From positions 1 through 64,000 of the forward strand of contig CAJNDT010006155.1 of assembly GCA_905221615.1 (NCBI GenBank): a stretch of DNA of 64,000 nucleotides. Direction: 5' to 3'. The position numbers and the translations under genes were made by a program. The first letter of the stretch is position 1. Every line of letters begins with the position of its first letter. Positions 30,701-39,100 of the stretch are shown piece after piece. A model generated the notes under the pieces. The model was given only the letters and a program-made list of their open reading frames with translations. It had not been told where the DNA came from and searched no databases. Origin of the DNA: Symbiodinium sp. CCMP2592 (taxonomy: Eukaryota; Sar; Dinophyceae; Suessiales; Symbiodiniaceae).

Positions 30701-32874
30701 AAGTCCTCTCGCACATTGAAGACCTCTTCGTACACATACCTTTCCCTGAGGAAAGCATTGTGTCCGGCGAGCTTGCGAGAGTAATCAGGATCCTCCGTCT
30801 TTGGCATCTTTGCACGAGGATCAGAGTCTCGAGGGCGATCGAATCCGATGTTACCCACGTTGGGCCGGAATTCGTTCTGTGAGGCGAGGGTGACATCCTC
30901 CAGCATCTTGGCAAGACCTCCCGGATGACGATTCATGTTCATCCAAGGTGACGAGTAACCGTTGGAGTAAACCTTCGGTTTCTTGTCCAGCTCCACGAGG
31001 TAGTTCCCCTGCAACTTCCCCATCTCGAAAGCCTTGAGGAAGAAGTGCAGGGAGTACCCCGAGAGAGGATGCTGCAACCAGGATGCCCAGTCGTATTCAC
31101 CACCCAAAGACTCCCTCATCGATGTAGTCAAGGTGTGCCAGGGGGTGACCTGCACGAGGGCATCGCCGTAGGTGCTAAGCATCGGCTGGCCAGAAGAGTC
31201 CACCATGTGCAACTTGCCGTGGGCAAAGAGATGCCATGGATTGGTCCTTGCCTTGCGGAGAACCTCGTTGAGCTCCTCCTGCTGCTGGGACTTGTGCGCA
31301 TCAACCTTGCCGTGGACGGTGTCCCCAGACTGGTATGCATACTTGGTGTCCCCTTGGGAGGATGTGGCTTGCCGCTCCCGCTCTGCCTTAAGCTCATTTT
31401 CGCGAATAAGCTTCTGGAGAGCCGCCGCGTCTAAAGTGGGTACCTTCTCCTGAGAGAAGCTTCCCGTTGACGCTTGGCCTTCATCCTGAGATGTCTTTGG
31501 CCTCTTCTTGGGAGCTGGCTTCGAAGGCGTTGGATCCGAACTGCTACCCGGTACCCCTCCATGTGGAGAGCCTCCGGTAGCAGATGCGGAAGCAGACGCT
31601 GAGGTTCCCTCTTCCTGAGAAGAGCCTACCCCTGCGCTTTGCTGCTTCCTCTCATGGCGAATGCCACCCGGATCTTGCTCGTGAGGAGGACGGTAATGAT
31701 GTGTGAGATACATCGCCGGAATGTCCTTGTACGAGAGCACCACGCCGTTGTCTGTAAGAAACAGATCGTGGCCGTGGTTCAGATAGCTCTCGTAATCGAG
31801 CTTGGCGTAGAAGACATAGGAGCCGTACTTAATGACGGTCCCAGACCCAGGAGAAACCACTCCACCCGCATAAACGAGATGGATGGCCTTCCTGTGCCGC
31901 TGCCACGCCGCCTTCGTCGCCTCCAGCCTTAAGCCGTTTTCCCGGATGCTCTCGTAGTTGGAGTTATCCGAGGCGTGGAAAATCGTTCCCAGCTGGCGGC
32001 ATCGGTCGATGGTGAGCCTCTCCCCGTAGGCGACATCAGCGACCTGCTCGGGCATCCGCGAGTGACCCTGGACGGCGGAGACCCCGACGTAGAAGTCGAA
32101 GTCAAAGAACCGCTCGAACTGCAGAGCCACTGGGGCCACCCAGATGTTGAAGCGGCCCTTCGAGTTCGCCATCAAGAAAGCGAAGAACTTCTTGGGCGCC
32201 CAATCGAAAGGCCTCAAGTGGTGCTTCATCATCGTCTCCAGAGGAATCTCCATGTATCTGCCAGGCGTGACTCTCGTGTCGTGCCGAGTCAGCTGTGACA
32301 GCTGCTTGGATGACTTCACCGCCCATCCACTGTGATTGTGTCTCATCTGGTGGATGTCAAAGATTTCTCGATCGAGCTCGATGAGCTCGTCGTTGGTCAG
32401 ACATCCAAGGAAGCACCTCAGAAAGTCAAACTTCCAGGCGAGGTGCCGCGGCAGTACATGGGTTCCAGGGTTGCTTTCCTCGTAGCGCAGGACATGTGAC
32501 AGGAAGGCCAACTGTCCTTCCAGAATGTTCACCGCGGCCATCTCCCCATGAGGGAAGTACGCCGTGGTGTCCTGCTGGCGGAAGAACCGCGGAACACCTT
32601 CTGGGATGATCCTGAGAAAAGCCAAAGGAGCACTTCGAGGATAGGCTCGACGATCCCTTGTAGGATAGCCGGCAATACCGTCGCCATCTCCAACTGTTCG
32701 GAGTACACGACGGTCTGCCCAGGACGCACTTTTCTGGTACAAGGACAGGTCAGGAACACCAGTGCGGATGTCAACCTTGAAGTTGCATCCAGTCTTCGGT
32801 GTCCAGATAGCCTGAAATGGTGCCTCCTCATGAGAGGAGCGTCCAGTGTCCATCGAGGGTCCTGCCGCAGCCAT
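27769..32874 (-). CDS. 1701-residue Tpt1/KptA-like plus EEP-nuclease-like protein
   Basis: A single uninterrupted ORF with ATG at 32874. Residues about 290-390 resemble RNA 2'-phosphotransferase (Tpt1/KptA, an ADP-ribosyltransferase fold): LGTIFHASDNSNYESIRENG, RKAIHLVYAGG, YVFYAKLD and FLTDNGVVLSYKDIPAMYL. The amino-terminal LRH part of classical Tpt1 is not evident. Residues about 885-960 hold three 21-residue repeats (ESSPQGEASG type). Residues about 1230-1480 resemble the endonuclease/exonuclease/phosphatase fold: YAALILNLGNMSR, LFMLCEAAK, VFHLHNDAAADK and LIGGDANMALYR with a G-D-x-N motif. The tail from about 1610 is rich in lysine and glycine and could bind RNA. Enzyme activity is not shown. 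The absence of introns, unlike its neighbours, suggests origin from a retroposed mRNA or a mobile element. Hairpin elements lie throughout the coding sequence. Confidence 0.8.
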   Translation of the reverse strand: MAAAGPSMDTGRSSHEEAPFQAIWTPKTGCNFKVDIRTGVPDLSLYQKSASWADRRVLRTVGDGDGIAGYPTRDRRAYPRSAPLAFLRIIPEGVPRFFRQQDTTAYFPHGEMAAVNILEGQLAFLSHVLRYEESNPGTHVLPRHLAWKFDFLRCFLGCLTNDELIELDREIFDIHQMRHNHSGWAVKSSKQLSQLTRHDTRVTPGRYMEIPLETMMKHHLRPFDWAPKKFFAFLMANSKGRFNIWVAPVALQFERFFDFDFYVGVSAVQGHSRMPEQVADVAYGERLTIDRCRQLGTIFHASDNSNYESIRENGLRLEATKAAWQRHRKAIHLVYAGGVVSPGSGTVIKYGSYVFYAKLDYESYLNHGHDLFLTDNGVVLSYKDIPAMYLTHHYRPPHEQDPGGIRHERKQQSAGVGSSQEEGTSASASASATGGSPHGGVPGSSSDPTPSKPAPKKRPKTSQDEGQASTGSFSQEKVPTLDAAALQKLIRENELKAERERQATSSQGDTKYAYQSGDTVHGKVDAHKSQQQEELNEVLRKARTNPWHLFAHGKLHMVDSSGQPMLSTYGDALVQVTPWHTLTTSMRESLGGEYDWASWLQHPLSGYSLHFFLKAFEMGKLQGNYLVELDKKPKVYSNGYSSPWMNMNRHPGGLAKMLEDVTLASQNEFRPNVGNIGFDRPRDSDPRAKMPKTEDPDYSRKLAGHNAFLRERYVYEEVFNVREDFQMLVRVINEAYGVDFFSYIQRHASDLEVRRKYTVRTPEGYNLYDSTLKQPFSGSYILAVLEKVFAESERRDFKSAFARKAKADLVAYEDLKAKKESELNELLTRPYEDIMNEEFIERLPCPQIEEIEEPPAATQMDTSEPSSGSTDLPQGKKVDPVKTEPTDVPMETEAPESSPQGEASGATVEPMETDAPESSPHGEASGVDVPQQKTEATESSPQGEASEVKVEPDVHMGQEGGKSENIEMAEEGSPQGEESMPDISPEKDDESELHDQGIWGKCKTVPDPEYYQAAKDAEDQNENAFDKMGKAKEKIELVDLEEFKHFLTQLTEIERQSPMRLLCKQLRGYGYSGLYHTGLRDPDYEPVLAYKVQHMSWRVNVPNHKGQKYSLSMVDLFDQLNKMDPIYERRPDKKDVVFRSGDVRSTLDDKLMGKASDIRESALEVMEALLDKLKSLDASGNPATREELLNAMLHYFLSTGVDEEEIGDLSLEKMPNPYIHRFGLAEDSNVPIFTSKTKYAALILNLGNMSRGRKRSAPSSVANHIDWDDATPSKGALIKSIAQSKTHLFMLCEAAKIDDSEEAFLKSRGWQFLRNESKDLMVGSRTNGVGSSITRLAGSTLSGYAHESLPITYMVAEIVYGMTLPTGLQGSRGDVPDESLTKVLERAGSDRLRVCVFHLHNDAAADKVALAHEVLGNMFIDCLHYQVDLIGGDANMALYRATGRKQESMDIRGGMYQSLLDYFLEAWSESPKCPHFCSPRARHVSANAMWLLKQYEDTLGMPYKEAKQPDWNTFPGLDPVMATVMEWGHSMSDDQWAEFPSSKTEFDIHVSEWLLNSTSAAYLLNDRDYDAHTPLLIEVHANQYSGGRMRALNRNPDTVKEAADRRKERQKLNKARGSGSTGPAAAPQGASSSQEEAASGAKASGSQRPQEPAQPPGGKEGGKGGKSSKGKGKDADKGKSKGKTKDKSKRQGQGQKLTRFR
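27967..32839 (-). repeat. Hairpin family inside the 1701-codon ORF
   Basis: Perfect 6-bp stems with a 4-nt loop (plus-strand view): 27967-27982 CTCTTC-CTGA, 29944-29959 CTCACC-CTGT, 30043-30058 and 30169-30184 CTCTCC-CTGT, 30247-30262 CTTGCC-CTGT, 30740-30755 CTTTCC-CTGA, 31444-31459 CTTCTC-CTGA, 31609-31624 CTCTTC-CTGA, 32824-32839 CTCCTC-ATGA. One-mismatch versions: 30106-30121, 31555-31570 and 32542-32557. The consensus is CTYNYC-MTGW-GRNRAG, usually followed by C. Stem bases change together on both sides. On the coding strand most are read in one frame as S-S/P-Q/H-E/G-E/K. Confidence 0.75.
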
Positions 32875-33470
32875 GCTGGTAACAGAAGAAGAGGAAGTTG
32901 TGGGCTACTTTCTCACTTGAGTTTTGAACCAGCTGATTTGAGCAATGCAGGCACAAATTTAAAAAGAGACCAACAACTCTTCATGAAGCACATGCATTGA
33001 ATTGCTCCGACAGCTCACACATGAAGCAGACATGACTCACAAACGCTCCTGCATGAACATGACATGTTGCACTGCACTCAAAACCGCGTACTCCTTACGG
33101 AGCCAGGCGTTCAAGAAGGCTTTGTGCTCAATCATGGAACGAAAAGGAGGATGTGAATCGATTTCCTTCAACCACCCAGTTTGAACAGAGTTTCGTGAGA
33201 CAGTCAGAAAGACAATGTTCGGTTCGAACGTGAGAAAGATCAGCAATAGCACCTGAACACGCTTCCTTTCTCAATATGCTCGTTTGTAGGGTTGGATCCG
33301 CGGGGGCTGGATCAGTGGGCTTGGCAAAAACCAAAGTTATCAAAATCAGAAGTCAACCTGAACAAAGACTTATTGGATACGTTACGACACGGTAGGTTTG
33401 TCCAGAATTAATGTAACTGGAGATTTGCAGACACTGAAAATTGTTGAGAAAACCATGAAAAAATGTAGTA

Positions 33471-33809
33471 TTATTTCTGTCCAAGCCGGTGTGTGAACAG
33501 AGCAACCGGAAGCTGTGCCATTCCAGTGACCCCTTGCACCGACATTGGCACGTCGGGCAAGGTCACACTAGATGGCTGGCCTTTGTGTCCCCAAGCAAGG
33601 AAACTTGATGGCTCTTCGGGTGAGAGCCCGGCAACACCAACAGGTTTTCGCAAGGCTGAGGACGTCTGTGCAAGAGCCGGCAGAAGCTGCAAAGGTGTGA
33701 CTCCCAAATTGTCAACAAGAAATTGTTCCTCAAGTGTGTTCACTTGTGCCATGCCACTGACCCCTTGCACCGACATGGGCACATCGGGCAAGGTCACAGT
33801 GGATGGCAT
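33471..33809 (-). CDS. Short ORF made of two TLPD...GMAQ repeats
   Basis: ATG 33809 to stop 33471, 112 residues. It begins MPSTVTLPDVPMSVQG and contains a second copy, PSSVTLPDVPMSVQG, about 75 residues later, each followed by GMAQ. Between them is leucine/proline-rich sequence. The repeat is the dispersed element described separately. It may be an exon of a longer gene rather than a complete protein. Confidence 0.35.
   Translation of the reverse strand: MPSTVTLPDVPMSVQGVSGMAQVNTLEEQFLVDNLGVTPLQLLPALAQTSSALRKPVGVAGLSPEEPSSFLAWGHKGQPSSVTLPDVPMSVQGVTGMAQLPVALFTHRLGQK
33514..33582 (-). repeat. TLPD...GMAQ element, copy 1
   Basis: Plus-strand core TGTGCCATTCCAGTGACCCC ... GGGCAAGGTCACACTAGATGG; the minus strand reads TLPDVPMSVQGVTGMAQ. 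The similarity to copy 2 extends about 80 bp further to the AACACCAACAGGTT/CAAGGCTGAGG region. Confidence 0.7.
33745..33808 (-). repeat. TLPD...GMAQ element, copy 2
   Basis: Plus-strand core TGTGCCATGCCACTGACCCC ... GGGCAAGGTCACAGTGGATGG; the minus strand reads TLPDVPMSVQGVSGMAQ. It lies 231 bp from copy 1. Confidence 0.7.
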
Positions 33810-34285
33810 CTATTGTTTCCTCACACTGCTCAGAACAACCTGTCAACTTAAACAGGTTGCTGCAAGGTTGAGGAAATCTTGAGTCAGCATGGCATTGCTT
33901 GGCAAGGTTGACGATTCGAATTGAGGAAATCTTGAGGAATCCTCCTCAAGTGGGGCAAAGAAGGCAAGCACGACGTCCAAGGCCCTGATTTGCCGGCGCA
34001 TACTCATTCACTGAAAGAGCCATATCAATTCTGTTCCTCCAAGTGTGTTCACTGAGACAGCCACATCGACATAAGGCTGCAAGCAAATCAGACTTGTGTC
34101 TCAATTGTTATGCAACCTTCTCATCAGTCATCGCACTGTTTTACCTGTGTTGCTGCATGGCCTGCTGTTGCTGTTGTGTCACAGCATTCACACCCCAAAA
34201 ACCAGTCACAGCAGATTGGCTTGAATAATAAAAAGCATGCAGCTCAGTAAGCTATGAAACGTATTTTGGCTGACGAAGCGGATCG
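33810..34285. other. No recognised gene
   Basis: Contains remnants related to the TLPD...GMAQ repeat flanks (for example AAGTGTGTTCACT at about 34039) but no coding stretch that I can support. Confidence 0.3.
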
Positions 34286-35645
34286 TCACAATAGATTCCG
34301 GACAATCTGCGCAACTGCTTCCCCGAACATCGAAGTGTATTCCCCACTAGCCTGTACATCTGCTGGCACACCGGTGAAACGGCCGTCTTCGCCTCGGTTT
34401 ACCAGACCAATGAAAGCATTATGATCTGGTTTGGGCCTGGCCAGGTTCTCAAAATGAAACCCAGGCAAATGCCACAGTTGCAAGGGCTTCACTGACTTTC
34501 CGTTAAAGGCACCCATGTAGGTGCAAGTCTTTTCGAAGCCACAAAAGGATAGAACTGTTTTGACACACTCGAGGTGCGGCATACAGGAGCTGAGGGGCTG
34601 TTCCACCACAGGGCAGCACTCACATGCCCATCCCAGGAAAATCCCAAGTGAGCAAACAAGGGCCTGACAATTTCCCTGCAATACAAAGTCCCGCTCAGTC
34701 CATGCGCCTTCCCAGCCGTTGCTTTCAGCACGTTGGGAACGAAATGAGCACATAATGACAAAAGAAGAGCACGGAGTGCCCCACCAATGCAAAGCCTTCT
34801 TCTCACACGCTGTGGCTGCATCCAGAAACAAACGCAACCCTTTCGCTAGCAACATGTTGTGTTCGTCATTGTAGAGTATGTCAAAGCTGCACCCACGGAG
34901 ACCGGATTCGATCAATTTCTTCGAAAGTTTGGCGCTCCCTGCATAGTATTCAATGTATTGCAGCAACCCCGCACATTGATGGGGTCCCACATCGATTGAA
35001 GCTGCTTCAATCTTGGCTCTGTTGTCATAGCTACGGCTAATGATGCACATCAGCTGACACTCGATGGTTCGGTTCTTCAATGCGGGATAAGCCAATCCAA
35101 TCAGCCCATGCCATTTCATGGCCACTCTGCCCACATTGAAGTCCTGGTCGTAGCGCAAGAAATTTTGCACCAAAATCCTTGCAACCATGAGCCTGTGACA
35201 CCAAGGCTCTGTGGACCTGGCCAGCAAGATCAATTGAGGATGATGATAAGTTTATGTAGTATTACATTAATGAAAAATTCATATTATAACAAAATCTGTG
35301 ACCCATAACACCTTGAACAGACTCCGGCCTTGGGGAGAAAGACAAGGAAGCAAACGGAAGGAAATGCGAACATTGCAATCGCGATGTTTGCTCGAAGACG
35401 TCCTCTACCCAAGTGTCAAACCGATCATCAATTTCATCAGTTCCTGTGCTTGAAACTGTATCGGTAAAATTCAAGGCAGGAAGAGTACACGGGCGCTCCA
35501 CTGATCTACCTCCCAACTCAAATGACTCTGCAGCATTCTTTTTCCTTTTGCATTTCTTGCGTGCTGGCTTCACAGGCCCAGCACTACCACTGAAGACCAG
35601 CGATGATCCCAGCACATGCTGGCACGGCCACTGGAAATTGGACAT
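34286..35645 (-). CDS. Cytosine-methyltransferase-like protein, two exons
   Basis: Exons 35645-35329 (ATG start) and 35216-34286; the intron 35217-35328 is GC-AG and the joined length is 1248 nt, 415 residues. Residues about 165-185 give EYYAGSAKLSKKLIESG, like the cofactor-binding motif I of C5 methyltransferases. HWWGTPCSSFVI follows with a Pro-Cys like motif IV, then CPVVEQPLSS in the position of motif VI, and GEYTSMFGEAVAQIVRNLL at the end like motif X. The first exon (KKCKRKK basic patch) is not recognisable. This fits a SAM-dependent methyltransferase fold with a possible catalytic cysteine, but the motifs are divergent and activity is uncertain. Confidence 0.55.
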
Positions 35646-35649
35646 GTTG

Positions 35650-36185
35650 GTGATTCACTGACATCAATACATTGATTTGTTGTCCCACATAACTTTAAAC
35701 CATACCTCTGGTCCAACTTGAGCAACAAATGGATTCAATGCTTGCCTGGCATATCAAGCACATTCCACAAACTAACAGGACACAATGTCAGGAAGGCTTG
35801 TTTTTGCTGATCGCTTTCTCCCCGAGCAATCTGCAGCATAACTATGGTGAGACTTCATGATTCATGTCATGTCATCTTCAATTGCACACTTCAGGCATTC
35901 AGCAACTGTAATTGCAACGTAACTGTAAAGACTCAATCACAGAATGAACAGCAACTGCGCACAAGCTGAAGCCAAAATTGTGAATCGAACATGTTGCCGC
36001 TATGACAGCAGGAGCAGATTCACACACATTGGACTCGGCTGGATGAACTCACTCCCTGTGACTTCTTGAATCGACCGAAGACTTGAAGCTAAGAACACGA
36101 TACTTGCATACATGACATTGACAGAAATCTGCAACCTGCTGACATGTTTTCCCCTGTGATGTGTTTATCACCAAAAAAAACTGAA
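35650..36185. other. Intergenic, no gene seen
   Basis: AT-rich sequence without protein-like frames, between two minus-strand genes. It would hold the 5' region of the methyltransferase-like gene and the 3' region of the next. Confidence 0.4.
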
Positions 36186-36189
36186 GAGG

Positions 36190-39100
36190 CTACTTGGCAT
36201 ACTTTGTGGGCGGAGGCATTGCGTCGATAATCGGGGCAAGGCGTTCCAGGACAGCCTCAGGGATAGTGCCAGGCTGACAATGAGGCGGCAGTTGCCTTTC
36301 AGGTTTGGCCTTCTCCCACTCTGTCCACGCCCAGCGATGCACTTGAGCCAGTGCTTGCTTCCAGTCTGATCTGTCGTTAGCAAAGCTTTTGCTGCAAGAC
36401 TTTTTCCCCTCACTTGACACATACTGTTTTGTCATGATCTCGGCTTTGAAGCGATGATCGTTGAAGCTGAGACGCAACTTGAAGTCTTCGGGTGGATCCA
36501 ACTCCGACAGGAAGTCGGGAGTGTTATTCAAGTGTGGACCATGCTCGCGCGGAGCACGTTGCGATGCCTGGCCACGATGTGCAGCATCATCAAGGACCTG
36601 CTCAGGGGCTGATCCGCTCGAGGACGAGGCCTGTGCCATTCCACTGTCCCTTGGCCCGGATATTGGATCCGGCAAGGTCCCATTGGATGGCTGTGCTTGC
36701 ACTTTTGTTTCCTCGTGTGCGACCCCGGCACCACCAAGCACAGAGTGTGGACGGGAAGCATCGACACAGGGCTCCTCCGCCGGGGGGGCGGGCTCTCCTT
36801 CACCAGTGTGTGGACTGGGAGGATGGGCGCAAGGCTCCGGTGAGGGGGCGGGCTCTCTTGGACTGGGAGCATGGACACAAGGCTCTGCCGGCAATGAATC
36901 AGGATTTGTTCGATCGTCCATGACATTCATGTCCAACAGCTGGCTTTCCAACTCCTCTTTGAGTTCAGAGATATCTGGATCTTCTTCCACTGCTGGTCCG
37001 GGCATTTGTTCGAGCACCTGCTCCTTGCGTTTTCGTGACGCTGCTTGCCTGCGAGCCAGCCCTTGCAAGCCCAAAGCTGTGCCTCTTCCAAACCCATTGC
37101 CTTTTCCACGGCCTTTGCCTTTTCCTTTGCCCTTGCCTTTGCATTTTGCTTTGGCACACGGTTTTGACTTTGCTTTGGCTTTTGCCACAGCTCTCCTCGC
37201 TCTTTTGGCCTGCAATCGAATCACAATTGAGTCACAATTGAGTCACATTTGAATCACAACAATTGAGTCTAAGCCTAGCTCAGAAACTCACTGGAAGGTC
37301 TTGCCAGGGTGCCTTTTGTTCTGCAACCTTCTCATCCCACATGTTTTGCCAACGTTGTTGCTCGGCCTGCTGTTCCTGTCGCATCAGGGCTTTCTCCAAG
37401 TCCTGGAAATCCTGTTTATCTGAGGGCTCCATGTTGTCCAACAATGCTGATAGAAAACCATCAGGCATATCTGCATCAGGAGCCTTCTGAGTGTCTGACT
37501 CTGCAGCTTCACGGCAAGCTTCTGCAAACTCTTCTCCGAAACACTCCTGACACTGTTTCAACAACTCCTTCTTGGAATTCTTGTGGGGTTGTGTCACATT
37601 CAAGTAGTCCGCCATCAATGTCAACTCCGCAAAGGTCCTTTTGTGCCCGGAGCGCAAAGTGTTTTGCACAAGTGGTTCCCAACCACACGTGGCTTTGAAA
37701 TAGAGTCCTGCCTGTGTTGACAATTTCGGAGTGGCTTCACATGCTTCCCATTCCTCAGGGTTGTGAAGGAACTGCCATGAGCAACCGGCCTCCACTTGCA
37801 ACTGCCAGCCCGAGCACCTGCCGCCCTCATGAACTTCGGACAACCGCCATGCCAACACTGCCCATTTGAAGGATCCCAGAACAATGTAGGTCTCTTCCAC
37901 ATTGCGCAAAGTAATGATTTGCCCAAACTGGGCAAACACAGCCCACAAGCCGTCCTCAGGAACATGTTGTTCTTAGAACAGAGCTATTCAATCACAGACC
38001 GCTACTTTGCTGATTCACCCCAGGCCTTCAATTTCACGTTCTGCGTGCTCAAGTTGTTCTGCGAATAGTAGCGCAGGAAGGACCATGATGCTGCAGAAAC
38101 AACCAATTGTTGTTCAGAAATGGTGTCCCACGTTTTGGTTGCTAGGACTTTCGACATTTCCTTGGGGAGCTTGTGATGTGCGGCAACAAATTCTGGATTG
38201 GCTCTGAAATCATCCTTGGCCTTGTGCCAGTACCTCAGGAACTTCTCTCTGCTCAACTTGGCAGGGTGAGCCATGCCCCGACACTCCAATATGTCGGAGT
38301 TGGTCAGCAGCTGCTGGATACATGTCCCCGTGAGTTTTTGGTGTGCTTTCGGACCTGTGGCTGTTCGTAAGAGTTGGTGACAATCCTCGACGATCTTGCT
38401 GTCCGGAAATGTGGCTGTGAGAAAGCGCAACAAATCTAGTCCTGCTTGGTAATTCAAACGCCAGCCAACTGACTGAAACTGAAGGGCAGTGTAGCGCATG
38501 CAAGGATCAAAAGTCAACCTGAGATCTGCACTCAGCATGCGAGCCTTAGGCGCGCCACTGCATTCCAGGCTTTGCAAGCAAAGCCAATCTGTCTTCATCA
38601 GTTTCATGGCATTGATGGCATGGGGAGAAGGACCACTCAGCACTTGGGTGTAACACTCCGGAGGGGAGCCATACTTGGAAAATGTTGCACACCGATTCGC
38701 CAGCATCTCCAAGCCATAATCCATGACTTTCGTTATGAATGTTTCAGACTCCTGGACCCAAAACAGCAAATCATCCCAAGTCTCTTCGGAAACCATGATT
38801 GCCGCAATTCCTCTCAAACTCCAGTGCTGGTTCCAGCTAGTGCTCATGACCTGTGTCTCGGTCAAAGCGTCCTCGACAGTTTTGATCTCGTGGAGTTGTG
38901 CACTGTAGTAGTCCCAGCAAGGCTCCTGCAGCCGTGCAATAATGTGTGCGTTCTCCCAAGTCACCCATGAATGGCCCAGATAGGCCAGTTTCAGTCCTTT
39001 AGCTTCTTTGAAACACAATTGAGGTTGGTTGATGTCATCCGGACCTTGCTCGGAACGAAGGTACCACTCCAAAACCATTCGGGAGGCCGTAAACTCGGAC

